A DNA stretch of 64,000 nucleotides, taken from the NCBI GenBank assembly GCA_024509875.1, contig JAMPIV010004905.1, positions 827,270 through 891,269 of the forward strand. The letters are read 5' to 3'. The stretch is from Oreohelix idahoensis. Taxonomy: Eukaryota; Mollusca; Gastropoda; Stylommatophora; Oreohelicidae. Position numbers and translations under genes: made by a program. Below, piece by piece: positions 13,067 through 23,499 of this stretch; positions within the stretch are counted from its first letter, which is position 1; the number at the start of each line of letters is the position of its first letter. The notes below the pieces were generated by a model. That model searched no databases. It worked only from the letters and a program-made list of their open reading frames with translations, and was not told the DNA's origin.

Positions 13067-14860
13067 GTTCGTGCAACACGGACTAAAGGACAGTAATTTA
13101 TCTTTTCCATAGACGTCCGTTATATGTCCTTGGAACATCCTCCACTCATAAGCCAAAGTCGTATCCAACTTCTGTCTGTCCATATGGATACGTGTTAATT
13201 TCTTTCCTCTGTCTAGTAGACGCTCGGCGAATAGGATTTTGCGACGCCACTCGGCGCTAACGTAAATCCTTTCCCTGTGAACCTGACCTTGGTTACACAG
13301 TTCGCCCGGCCTGTTTATCATCCAGATGAAAATCCGTAACTGCTTTGAGTTTAGGCGCCGCCTGAACTCACTGACCACTGCATAGGTAATCCGCCTGTTA
13401 CATACAGTGTAATCATTGCTGGACTCGGGGTATTTACGTTTCCTTATGGGTTTTCGTGTCACGGGCGTAAACTTAATTGACCTGAGATAGCTGCAGCCTA
13501 TCTGAATTTTTCGCGCGCGTGTAACCCGAGTCGGCAAATGAAGCAGTTTGCTGGCTGAAGGAACGCTAGCGTATTTCTCCTTCCTCTCCGCACCTAGTCC
13601 CCTGTTTCGGTGGGAGCGTTGATCAAACTTCAGACCAGTGCCGTCTAAAGGCGGGTCTGGAACTTTCCTTGCCTTGCCACTCATCATTCTGGCTTGGTCA
13701 ACGGAAATGATCAAGTTGCTCTGTAATGGCCTGGCGTAGGCGATTACTTTGCTGTCCATCATTGGGTTTGAGACCACTGGAATAATGCGATTACAATGAG
13801 AGAACTCTGATGCCTGAAGCGTAGAGTCTTCAATCGCATTCGGGGGTTCTACTGAATCATAACGGATCTCAGTAGCTTCTATCTTTGGAGAAAGATAGGT
13901 ATTATCTGCGAGTTGCAGAATTGTTTGAGTCGCTTTACCATTACTAACATGAAGTGAGCCAAAGCTCTCAACAATAGCTCCTTGTACAGTAGTAAGGCAG
14001 CTTTTCTCACTGCCTTCTGCCCTGAGAAGTATGAGAGACTCAGATGGAGTACCAGGGATCTCTTCACATGAAACCCTGTGTCTACCAGAAACGTCAACCC
14101 TGCCCTCCCCTAAGGGAGTTACTGGCGTCAGTTGCACTTTGTCCTGCAATGCGAGATCTACTTCCTGGATTACAGGCTCCGCAGTCTGCATGCAAAGGAC
14201 TGGACGGTTTAAGATCCCGTTAGATCGCGAAGTGCCCGAGATAGAACTCTTGGTGTGTTTTTCCAATGTTCCTTGGAACGTATTGGAAACTTTTACCCTT
14301 TTAGCAGGCGACTTATTCTTGCACCTTTTCAGCTCAGGGTGATGAGAGGAGCGGCACCTCCTTTCTCCGATCGTTGAGTTGGATCGATACGCCTCTGCAT
14401 ATGGTTTTTCGCTGTCCGGCCGGGAAGCTTGCGAAATATGACGTGATAGGGTGTGGCTCCCTTTTCTCGACGTCACGTGTCGGTTAGGTGCTGCTCGATC
14501 TGGAGCGTGAGAGGCTCGGGGTTCGCCGCTTGCCAGACGGTAAAAATCCGTATTATAATGCTTGTTAGCATCTCTCTCACCTTTGTGCAGTTTCCATGCC
14601 TGGGAACGTTTCGTACTTTTTCCCGTGGTTTTAGGTCTGCTGTCCCGACATAAATTCTTTCCTTGTTTGGGCTTCGGATCCAAGCCCAAAAGAAAGTCAA
14701 TTTTCTGGAGTTGGGGCGCGGTTTTAGCAGACAAGCCATCTTTCAGGGGCGCAAGGTTTACAGGGGCGTTGTCCAACAAGGGCGCAATAGCGGAGAAACT
14801 AGAGTGACTACATTTAGTATCTGTTTCCGTCCTCCGGATTTGGTTTTCCAGTTCATTCAT
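13049..14860 (-). CDS. gag-like protein of the LTR element (C-terminal, 603 aa)
   Basis: A long basic frame (many Arg, Lys, Ser) whose first residues continue a Gln/Glu/Arg coiled coil that begins in the upstream frame at 15633. An in-frame TGA (around 14917-14925) separates this frame from that upstream part, and a SINE lies further upstream. There is no zinc knuckle and no DTG/DSG protease motif. The last residues (PCCTNFKKGG) are encoded by the polypurine tract, so the gene ends against the 3' LTR. The likely role is a structural or nucleic-acid-binding protein of the particle; that is inferred from position and composition, not from a recognised domain. Confidence 0.55.
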   Translation of the reverse strand: MNELENQIRRTETDTKCSHSSFSAIAPLLDNAPVNLAPLKDGLSAKTAPQLQKIDFLLGLDPKPKQGKNLCRDSRPKTTGKSTKRSQAWKLHKGERDANKHYNTDFYRLASGEPRASHAPDRAAPNRHVTSRKGSHTLSRHISQASRPDSEKPYAEAYRSNSTIGERRCRSSHHPELKRCKNKSPAKRVKVSNTFQGTLEKHTKSSISGTSRSNGILNRPVLCMQTAEPVIQEVDLALQDKVQLTPVTPLGEGRVDVSGRHRVSCEEIPGTPSESLILLRAEGSEKSCLTTVQGAIVESFGSLHVSNGKATQTILQLADNTYLSPKIEATEIRYDSVEPPNAIEDSTLQASEFSHCNRIIPVVSNPMMDSKVIAYARPLQSNLIISVDQARMMSGKARKVPDPPLDGTGLKFDQRSHRNRGLGAERKEKYASVPSASKLLHLPTRVTRARKIQIGCSYLRSIKFTPVTRKPIRKRKYPESSNDYTVCNRRITYAVVSEFRRRLNSKQLRIFIWMINRPGELCNQGQVHRERIYVSAEWRRKILFAERLLDRGKKLTRIHMDRQKLDTTLAYEWRMFQGHITDVYGKDKLLSFSPCCTNFKKGG

Positions 14861-14961
14861 TCTGATCTGGTGTAGCCTGTCCTTTTCTTGGCTTTGTCTG
14901 TCCCTTTCTTGTCACTCCATTTCCAATTTCTGGTACTGTCCTTGTAGCTGCTTTTCCCATT

Positions 14962-15337
14962 CTTGTCTTTCTTTTTTTTTTTTGCGTTCGCCCGCTAATA
15001 CTCGAGGCGAAATCTCAGGTTATTATTTATGTCTAACCTGACATTGATTTTACGTGAGTATCCCTTTATTTCTTGTACAGAGACAGGTGTCCCTCGCCAT
15101 TCAGGCAAATACTCGCCGATTTCGGAGGTACCCATTGCAGCTGGGTCGGCTCAGGAGCCGCCAGTCCCTGGTCGACGACACTCCTTCAAATGTTTTCGCC
15201 AGGTCTCGAGTTAATCCAGTTCAAATCCCGGTCGACGAAAAATCCTCAAATGCCGTCGCCCGGGTTTGATCCTGTATCACCCGGTCGCCAGAGCGGTGTT
15301 GTAACCACTACGCTAGCGCGGCTCCCCTTGTCTTTCT
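14962..15337 (-). mobile_element. tRNA-derived SINE inserted in gag
   Basis: On the minus strand the element begins GGAGCCGCGCTAGCGTAGTGG. It has an RNA polymerase III box A (TAGCGTAGTGG, 15305-15315) and box B (GGATCAAACCC, 15262-15272) and ends in an A-run (T-run on the plus strand at 14972-14983). An 11-bp repeat CTTGTCTTTCT at 14962-14972 and 15327-15337 is the likely target duplication, though similar words are common in the surrounding coiled-coil coding sequence. Its head matches the SINE at 53533-53806. Confidence 0.75.
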
Positions 15338-15633
15338 ATTTCCCGTTCTTGTCTTTCTGTTTCCCATTGCTTGTCCCGTTCTTGTCGCTTTGTTTCCAAT
15401 TGCTTCTCCTCTTCTATCGCTTCTTCTACATACTTTCGGGTGAATGCTTCGCTCTCCCCAGTTTGTTTACCAGACCATGCCAAGATTAAACGGCTGTTAA
15501 ACCAGTTGTCTACCTCGTATTGATCCTGCATGATTACTGCAAATTCTAAAAAGAGCTGGATTTCGCTATCCTGGTACTCCATGTACTTAGCTACCTCGAG
15601 GGCAATCTTATGCACTTTAACTTGATCGGCCAT
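15338..15633 (-). pseudogene. gag-like protein, N-terminal part
   Basis: The best start is the ATG at 15633 (context GATAATGGCC), giving MADQVKVHKIALEVAKYMEY. A helical domain of ~90 residues is followed by a Glu/Gln/Arg/Lys coiled coil (EEAIEEEKQLETKRQERDK). The frame is cut by the SINE at 14973-15326. Coding resumes beyond it, at about 14960, with the same coiled-coil composition, passes one stop and joins the frame at 13049-14860. So one ~800-residue gag gene has been broken by the SINE and a nonsense change. Confidence 0.6.
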
Positions 15634-15654
15634 TATCTCAGGGTAAGCAAACAC

Positions 15655-16316
15655 TATACAAGAATAAACCTAGGGATTTTAGTTACCTAGCCCACCAGGT
15701 GCTGATCAACTTAATAATCAATCAAATCTAGGCTAGCCTGGGAAAACATTAAAAACGAAAAGTTTCTAGAAACCCTGATAGCGACAAGCAAAAACCCAAA
15801 AAAACTCCAAAAAAAATTGTAAGTGATGTTAAACTTATTATCATCACTTCACCCCACTTCTGTCAGTACTTAGCTATTGAGAGGATTGGTTACTATCATC
15901 CGAATTAACACCCTCCCTTGGTAAAGATGCAAGCTAGTAACTGACTATCTGTAGCTTCTTATCTCAGATTAAAGAGCTACTCCTGAAAAACATATTTAAC
16001 CCTTTAAAAAAAATTTTCGGACTTTTCCAACAATAGTCGTCAGATTTTCAAACCAAAAACTCAGCAGTGATACCAGCAACCTTAACCAGCTGTGTCATGT
16101 GTAAAATGAACAATAATTGTAACTTGTGATTTCTGATTGCTGTGGAGAAAAAGCGCTGTTCAGACTTCCTCCAAAAGAAATAGTTCGATTTGTCTAGGGG
16201 ATAGAAATTCCTATAATCTGCAGAACACTAAACTCAAAGAATCAAAATAGAATCTTGTGAGAGATTCATCCTCGGATCGAGCGCACATTTTGTGGGTGCC
16301 TCAAATGTAACTCAAA
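15655..16316. other. leader region of the LTR element
   Basis: Non-coding 5' untranslated region between the primer-binding site and gag. No motif seen apart from AT-richness. Confidence 0.55.
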
Positions 16317-16334
16317 ATCCCGGCGAGCCAGCCA
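16317..16334 (-). other. primer-binding site candidate
   Basis: The minus strand, three bases after the 5' LTR, reads TGGCTGGCTCGCCGGGAT. The TGG start matches the CCA end of a tRNA, and the complement resembles a tRNA T-stem/acceptor end (CCCGGCGAGCCAGCCA). I do not know which tRNA. Confidence 0.6.
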
Positions 16335-16337
16335 TTT

Positions 16338-18899
16338 TGTCGTGGTTGAGTAAAGGTTTAGGAGTATTTGTCGACTTAGACAATAGTAGTGAAATCGACA
16401 ATGATAGTGGACTGGCAGAGTTATAGATTACTCATAGGTAAGGTGTAAATAAGAGATGGACTTGAGACAAACCTGGAAGAAGATTTATTACAAAAAAATT
16501 ATCTCTCTCTCCAAGCCTCAACACACTTATACAGTCTAAGCACCTCCTGCTCTTCCTCTTTTCTCTTATCAAAAATAGAGACTATAGTAAAGAGCTAAAA
16601 CATGTAAATTATGGATGGAAGGGTCGTGAACAGCGCATTAATAAATGAGTAAAATTTATTAAAGAAGAAATGTATGAAAATAAGGCATATCAGCACAAAC
16701 AGCATAAAATTACATCAATAATCATCAATAATCACAAATATGCAAATACACACCAACGAACACACAGACCACCAACATAAAAACCTGTAGAAACACCGAG
16801 AAATAAATAAACAGAATGTCAGTCCGTCCGCTTTCGTGGGACCAAATACAATAGTTCCGGAAAGTGTCTTACATGTAGATATCCTTCAAGGTGATGGAAT
16901 AATATACATAACTTCCGTTGTAGGTGCTATCAGTGGTGACCCCTAATTGCGCGATGGGGACTGGAAGACTCTGTCTATCTCCGGTTTACCAAATGAATAA
17001 ACTGAGTGTCAGTCTGTCCGCTTTCGTGGGACCAAAGGCGCTAGCTCCAGAAAGTGTCTTATGTGTAGATATCCTTCAGGGTGATAGAATAACCTACATA
17101 ACTTTCCATGTAGGTGCTAACTTTGGTGACCCCTAATTGCGTGAGGGGGACTGGAACTCTGTCTATCTCCTGCTGACCGCTCATAGGGGCGAGGTTTTTC
17201 ATAACCCAGAACTACACACAGGACGAAGTTACTTGTGGACAAACGGTCCCTTTGCGCTCTTATCCGGCGCTGGAATCTTGTGTACTTGGTAGTAAATCCG
17301 GGTTGGGCGGGTTTGAACTGTGATTTGACTGAGTGCTCCGTTTAAGCACACAAAGTCTGGTGATTTGATTTCTGCTTTAGACGCTGGGCTGATAGATAGG
17401 TTGAAAGCCACAATGCTCTGACTGGCGATCAAGAGGTGAGTAAGAAACTACTACTGCAACCGATAATTTTCCCAGAGTTGCTATGGCTCGTTACCCAGTG
17501 CGTGAGCTTATTTTCCGGTTAGAGAGAATGGCGTTGACATAAAGAGTTTGGTTTCAGGTAGAGGGGAGGGGGTGACAACTCGTGATGCTAAGTAGTTTCA
17601 GAAACCTTCTAGATCGAAGAGAATGGGACGTTCTTCGCCTGACTGGATTCTTGTTCTAGCAATCCGGTATCCTTGAAAACTGAGACCCAAAAGAGACGAC
17701 CGTTACATCAAGCAAACAATAAAATTACACTAACGTTATCAAAAACAGTAATGCTCCCCTATGAGATTTAAATTTATTGTAATCATCGCTATGATAGTTT
17801 AGGGCTGTCTTTATCCATATAAGTCCCCCTCCAGTTCCTTCCACTCTATCATTTATCAGCATGCGCCCGCATAAACTAATACATTTTGTACACACATGTA
17901 CCTGTCAGTAAATGTTCTGACAGCAAAATCTGCTCCTCTTCTCTCAATTCAACATACAGGAAACCTAACCCTGTAGTTACAGCTGAGTGGATATGCTATT
18001 CATCTTACAACATTAAGTGAATTTACATGAACAGATTACAGCATTTGACATTACAAAAATAAGACGTATGTCCCCCTTGGGGAAAATATTAACATTCCAC
18101 CAATGAATACATAGAAAATGCAATGTGCTTGCTATAATAATACAGTTGTGACTGAATCATAAAATATAATGTTTTCTGTGGCTGGTGACTGCTTTCTGTG
18201 AAAGTATAACTAGTTCAAGTCACATTCCTATCAGATATATAAAAAAAACTAACATGAATATATATATATTATAAGAGATGTCTACTCAGCCCGAGAATTG
18301 CCGAGAACATAGGCAAATAACATTTAGTTCTGTGTTAACGTTTGCCTTATTCTCATTATGGTCTTCCCGGGCAGGAAATATTTTACGAGTGTGTCTGACT
18401 TATTAAATCTATCAAATTTTATAGTCTACAATTGACGCTACCCGAACACCTGGCCTGGCGTAATCAAGAGTAAGACAAAGGTTATTCTAGAAGTATACAT
18501 CAGAAGCCACGACCGCGAGAAGATTTCCCCAGATAGACAAATGCATAATATTATGATCTCTCTCTTCGATCGAGGGCCAAGGCCACAAAGACCGACCGCG
18601 ATTGTTATCTCCCCTGAATCGGAGATCAAACCTGTTACCAGCGATACATTCATGTGGTCAGACACACCAGGTGCGCTTATGTAACCTTATCGTTAGCTGA
18701 CCGCTGCTGGCCAGTGGGGAATTTATTCTGAAGGCCAGAACGTAAACAAACCATGGGGTGGGGTCTGCGAAGAGGAGTAATGGCCACGCAGGTAGAATCC
18801 GAAAGAAAGAAAATGCAAAAGTCAAAGAAACCAGGACATTAAAAGAGTAATAAAAGAGATGGGACGAGATGGAAAGACAAATTATCAGTCAACGTGACA
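16338..18899 (-). repeat. 5' LTR of the gag-only element
   Basis: 2562 bp, TG...CA, matching 10960-13046 throughout except for a segment of ~520 bp (17901 to about 18420) absent from the partner. That segment starts after CACACATGTA, where the partner continues TAGTCTACAATTG. It has no coding content or inverted ends that I can see, so it is either an insertion here or a deletion in the partner. Confidence 0.88.
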
Positions 18900-18904
18900 C
18901 TGGA

Positions 18905-19426
18905 TAGTGCATACTCATTAGCACGCGTGGTAGAATTCCACTTGGGAAACACGTTGCGATTTAACTACACACAAATTTAGGGGCCTCGATGCTATTCAAG
19001 GCTACTCTTATTATCATCCGTCAATTCGGGGACAGCTGAATTTTTTCTCACAGTGCTGACGAAAACGTAGGATGATGATGATGATGATTTTACATTCAGA
19101 TGTATAGACCTCACGCTAACACCGACTGAACGAAAATCAAGCTTTATTTACATACAAAGTCAGTTTACTCCAACATTGTGTGGCCGACCTTCACTTGGTG
19201 GCACCTTTATACAATAATAGCTGCTGTACATAATGATACTGGCATTTTCTTTTTCTCAGTTACGTCGTCTGCGGCTACTGTTTGATCTTACATGTGGTTA
19301 TTATACGTTGTTCTACCTCTGATCTCATTCCTGTCCGACATAAAATTCTATCTTCCTATTTCTCTGTTAGAGTAGCTTGGGGTATCTGTATACACTGGTC
19401 TAATACCAGGGCTAACAGTTTATACC

Positions 19427-19430
<4 letters not shown>
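18905..19430. other. no recognisable feature
   Basis: Contains only a short (GAT)n run near 19073-19087. No coding signal recognised. Confidence 0.5.

Positions 19431-19474
<44 letters not shown>
19431..19474. repeat. (TC)n microsatellite
   Basis: About 44 bases of TC dinucleotides. Confidence 0.95.
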
Positions 19475-19476
<2 letters not shown>

Positions 19477-20300
19477 TGTAATTCATTACCGTTTTTTTCT
19501 TCTGTGTTGTCTCAAAGTTCACCTTATTCTACACGATGTATATTACTTGCTAGTTTTGACATTCCTGTAGTTTCTCGCCTTGGGCTGACCATCAAAATAC
19601 TTGACAGGTAACACTGCCCTCCTTGCTCCATGCATAAAACAAACACTCGAGCAGAAAACCTGCACCTATATCTATCAAGGTGGCTAACCGGCAACGGCTC
19701 GATGGCCGGGCAACATAGTTTTCTGTATAACGCAGAAGTCAACCACCTCTAGTGGCCTATTCGGCCCAGCGCATCATCCAAATTAGCGTTTTCCCTTACA
19801 CAACAGTTTAATACAGCGATGACTTTCGCTGGTCTACCTTGTTCGCCATCTAAAATCAGACCGCCCTATCTTTTTCCTCATTTAACATTGTTTTTCATTC
19901 TCTGCTAAAAGTGTTCACTTTCGCAAACTTTTCTCGTGGGTATATATTTTGATCACTCACTAAAACCTTTCAAGGGACGTAATTTAAAGTTGTCTCCCTT
20001 AGCCGATTAAGCTCAAAACCCATAAACCATTCTTTAACCCTGTCTCTAAAGCATTACTCTGCAAATCAGTTACACCATAATTGAAAACTCACAAGAAATA
20101 CTAAACCAAAATACCGAACTAATCTCCCAAAAGGGAATTTCCAGAGTTACCTCCCTTCCCTCAAACACTCTCCGGCTCATTTTACTTCCCCTTAACAAAG
20201 TCATATAGTCTATTAACAACTCTATTTAACTTTCTTAAACTATTATTTTGTATTCTCTTTCATTCTTAAAGTCCCAAGCTACCGGTCACAGTTGTAATAT
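19475..20300. other. no recognisable feature
   Basis: No domain, RNA gene or repeat recognised. Confidence 0.5.
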
Positions 20301-20395
20301 GAGAATTCAGCTCTAACAGATAATCTTATAACAACTGGTGAATTCAACTCTAAGAATTCATCGGGTAACAATTGGTGAATTCAGCGCAAAGAAAA
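20301..20395 (+). repeat. outlying piece of the GAATTC minisatellite
   Basis: GAGAATTCAGCTC, AACAACTGGTGAATTCAACTC and AACAATTGGTGAATTCAGC repeat the unit of the array at 7255-8275, in the same orientation, about 12 kb away. Confidence 0.65.
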
Positions 20396-20461
20396 GAGAA
20401 ATACATAAGCAATCTGATCACAAGGTATGGGAAGAGATTCAAGGCTGAATGATTGAAAACT

Positions 20462-20794
20462 TCAGCGACTGTATGAATATGAAGATGCATGATTGCCAGC
20501 CTGAGTGGGTATGCCAATAAGTGAATGAATAAATGAGGTACAGGCTCTCAAATAATCATCATTGTCATCACATTTCAGCTCCTCATGTTGAAATATGCTA
20601 CGCCGCTCACTAATGTCTATTGGGCAGGACTGCAGCAGATGTTCGGCTGTCATGGGATTGGTACCACAGATGCCAGAGATCTGTTGTACCAATCCTGTAC
20701 TTGTAGTATAGATTGTATCACACCTTGTTGTGTCCAATGCGTAGGCAGAAAGTGATGACCTGGGCTCGTCTAGATAGCTGGTGATTGGCATCAT
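20462..20794 (-). pseudogene. non-LTR retrotransposon ORF2, C-terminal fragment
   Basis: The frame contains GICGTNPMTAEHLLQSCPI, the Cys-x2-9-His-x4-Cys end typical of ORF2 proteins of Jockey/I-like elements, followed by a degenerate helix region. No reverse transcriptase motif is present upstream. It is a short 3' remnant. The identification rests on this motif alone. Confidence 0.5.
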
Positions 20795-20954
20795 TTATTA
20801 TATGGCCTGTGTCTCTCTTTTTCCCATTGGTAATTGAATGTGGCTTAGATGGTTGTTTTAGCCATTTCATAAGATGTCCCTATATCTTTTTGTTTTAGCG
20901 ATTCCCTTTTTAACCAAAATGGTCTATTGAGATAAAAAGAAATCAGGCCTATCA

Positions 20955-21530
20955 CTAAAACACATGAACTTCCAATTCAAATGTCGTCAGTCCTATTGTA
21001 TGGCTCTGAAACATTGAGAACAAGAAAAACAAAAAACGAAAAAGCTGCATACTGTCATAACTGGACACGTGCGTAGAATAGGACTGAACTAGTATGACTA
21101 AAGTGGAACTATTGACAAGAATTTGACAAGCGCCAGTGGAACATGAATTGAGAAGAAAACGCTGGAGATGAATAGGACACACATTGAGAAAACCTGTTGA
21201 TAACATTACCAGACAATCCTTGTTGAGGAAACTCTAGGTCGAGAAAGACGAAAGAACACACGAAAAAGAGAACTTGAGACAGACAGGAAGGGTATGAAGA
21301 CGTCAAGAAAGACTTAACTCTTCGACTCCAGAATTATTTTTCATCCTGTGCCGTAATTTAAATTCGTGATAGACTAAAAACAACTCTCCGAGCGTTGTTT
21401 CGGCACAGGTGTCAAATCTGACCAACGCTCTGAGCGTTGTTCCGGAGTCAAAGACTTTGAGCTGATGGCACTGGACATGGAGATTTGGCATAAGTTTGTT
21501 GAAGGTCTATGCTTCTTTAGGAACTGAAAG
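20955..21530 (+). pseudogene. non-LTR reverse transcriptase fragment with a small insertion
   Basis: Nucleotide similarity to the Polinton-flanking halves at 25240-25377 and 40338-40650 shows the same element family. Shared blocks are TATGGCTCTGAAACAT, GTGGAAC...GACAAGAA, CAAGCGCCAGTGGAACA and GGACACACATTGAGAAAACC. All frames are broken by stops. A ~142-bp insertion lies at 21314-21455. This copy keeps ~55 bases that are missing at the Polinton insertion site, so it is a useful internal control. Confidence 0.75.
21309..21455. mobile_element. MITE-like insertion with palindrome
   Basis: Compared with the copy at 40338-40650, about 142 bases are inserted between AAGAAAGAC and TTTGAGCTGATGG. 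The bases AAGAC recur at both borders (21309-21313 and 21451-21455), and GACTCCAGAA near the left end pairs with TTCCGGAGTC near the right end (9 of 10). Inside are a perfect 8-bp palindrome CAACGCTC-T-GAGCGTTG (about 21423-21439) and a second GAGCGTTGTTTCGG copy. Confidence 0.5.
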
Positions 21531-21559
21531 GTGAAAGTGTAAGAAAAACATTCATTTTC

Positions 21560-21790
21560 CTTTTCCCCTCCGAATGGAGCATGGAGTAAGTCCAATATGT
21601 GGTTTTCCTTGGGAGCCTGCATCACAGCATTCATGTACTTCTGTAGTATTGGTTTATGTACCAATGTGTTTTACATGATGAGGTTCCCAGCCGTGTACAC
21701 AACTTTTATATTAGTCATCTCGTATGCCGTGCCTGACAGTGTAGTAGTTCTATTCTTTCTTTGCCTGCCCAGAGAACCTGGGAACTGTGC
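21560..21790 (+). repeat. repeat shared with 40690-40915
   Basis: The two regions align over ~220 bases, both downstream of copies of the same non-LTR fragment. The CATCACAGCATTCATGTACTT type phrase matches CGTCAAAGTATTCATGTGCTT, then TTTTACATGATRMG and CCTCATATTAGT-like endings. So the repeated unit extends beyond the reverse transcriptase gene. Confidence 0.6.
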
Positions 21791-21921
21791 AAGGAAACAT
21801 GAGATCGATGAAAGTAGATAATTATTCTCATCAACATTCTCATGAGGTTTTTTTCAATCCAGACATAATCATTATTCATTCTGTTTTTAACTCAATGGAA
21901 TTTCACAAATTATCTTAAACG

Positions 21922-23140
21922 GACATGATGATGTTGATGATGATAATGGTAGTGGTGATGATGATGCTTGTGGTAATGATGATGGTTGTGATGATGATGA
22001 TGGAAGTGATGATGATGATGGAGGTGATGATGATGGTGGTGGTGATGATGATGGTGGTGGTGATGATGATGGTGGTGGTGATGATGATGATGGTGGTGAT
22101 GATGATGGTGGTGGTGGTGATGATGATGGTGGTGGTGATGATGATGGTGATGGTGATGATGATGGTGGTGGTGAGAATGCTTATATTGGTGGTAGTTATG
22201 ATGATGATTGTTGGTGATGATGATGATGATGATGACGGTAATGTGGTGGTGGTGATGATGGTGATCATGATGATGATGATAAAAATGATTATAATGATTA
22301 TGATCATAATTGATCATGATCATGATGCTGTTAATGATGTTGTGATGGTCATAATAGAAGCACACCATGATGGTGGTGGTGGCAATATGATGGTTGTGGT
22401 GATGATGATGATGATGATAGTGATGATGATGGTTGCGGTGATGATGATAATGTTGATGATGACGATGATGGTGGTGGTGATGATGATGGTGATGGTGATA
22501 ATGATGGTGCTGGGGATGATGATGGTGGTGGTGATGATGATGGTAGTGATGGTGATGGTTGTGGTGATGATGATGATGGTGGTGGTGATGATGATGTTTG
22601 TGGTGATGATGATGGTGGTGGGGCTGATGATGATTGTTGTGGTGATGATGATGGTGGTGATGATGATGATGGTTGTGATGATGATGATGGTGGTGATGAT
22701 GATGATGGTGGTGGTGATGATGATGGTAGTAATTATGATGGTTGTGGTGATGATGGTGGTAGTTGTGCTGATGATGGTGATGATGATGGTTGTGATGATG
22801 ATGATGATGGTGGTTGTGATGGTGATGGTGATGAAGATGGTAGTGATGATGATTATGGTAGTTATGATGATGGTTGTGGTGATGATGATGGTGGTGATGT
22901 TGCTGATGATGATTGTTGTGGTGATGATGGTGGTGATGATGATGGCAGTGATGATGATGATGGTTGTGATGATGATAATGGTGGAAGTGATGATGGTGAT
23001 GGTGGTTTTGTGGTGATGATGATGGTGGTTATGATGATGATGACGGTAATGTGGTGGTGGTTATGATAATGATAGTGACGATGATGATGATGATATGATG
23101 AAGATGATGATGTGATCATGATGATGAGGATCGTAATGAG
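21922..23140. repeat. 1.2-kb imperfect ATG/GTG trinucleotide-type array
   Basis: Combinations of GATGATGATGGTGGTG with interruptions fill ~1200 bases. On the minus strand it translates to long histidine runs and on the plus strand to Met/Val runs. These frames are repeat artefacts. Two related segments each end with an identical GGTCATAATAGAAGCACACCAT-like phrase (near 22347 and 23187), so the array contains a large internal duplication. Confidence 0.95.
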
Positions 23141-23318
23141 TATGCTCATGATGATGATAATCATGGGGATGTTAGTGATGTTGTGATGGTCAGAATAGAA
23201 GCACACCATAGGAAGGTGTAAAAACAACAAACAAATTCAACGTATCAGACAATAGAATAGAGAAACAAAATAAAAGCGCCGGACACCTTAACACGCACAC
23301 AAATATGTTCAGAATAAC

Positions 23319-23469
23319 CTTGACCGTCCATGAATAAGGCAAACCAGTTCTTGAATGGTCCTTTATAGCCATACATGGCAGACCGGAAAATGTGATGGTT
23401 GTAAATTGAGACAGCTGTATCTTTGGGGTTTATGACTGTGAATACTATCTTCGTTTTCTTCTCCACGGC
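23319..23469 (-). CDS. sulfotransferase-like exon (candidate host gene)
   Basis: The minus strand reads TTTATCATCCAG as a possible splice acceptor, then 151 bases of open frame, then a GT donor (CAAG/GTTATT). The encoded KIVFTVINPKDTAVSIYNHH matches the region of cytosolic sulfotransferases that binds the 3'-phosphate of PAPS (family form R-N-P-K-D-x-A-V-S-x-Y-x-H). FKNWFALFMDGQ follows, equivalent to the F-x2-F-x-x-G segment. The usual Arg is Ile here, which may matter. These enzymes move sulfate from PAPS to small molecules. No other exon of the gene is visible, so it is either a piece of a long gene or an orphan exon. Confidence 0.55.
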
Positions 23470-23499
23470 CTGGATGATAAATTATCAATATTAGCTATC

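Larger units (their letters stand above)
10955..18904 (-). mobile_element. LTR retrotransposon with only a gag-like gene
   Basis: Two long direct repeats (10960-13046 and 16338-18899), each starting TG and ending CA, enclose 3.3 kb. The 5-bp target duplication CTGGA is perfect at 10955-10959 and 18900-18904. A purine tract precedes the left LTR on the minus strand and a TGG-starting primer site follows the right LTR, so the element reads leftward. No protease, reverse transcriptase, RNase H or integrase motif exists inside; the internal region holds only gag-like coding sequence. It is therefore a non-autonomous LTR element that would need enzymes from elsewhere. Differences between the LTRs (point changes, a ~520-bp length difference) show it is not recent. 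Confidence 0.88.

Noticed and set aside
21910..23016. Long histidine-rich and Met/Val-rich open frames (152 to 363 codons)
   Set aside because: They are translations of the ATG/GTG microsatellite; no start context, no non-repeat domain.
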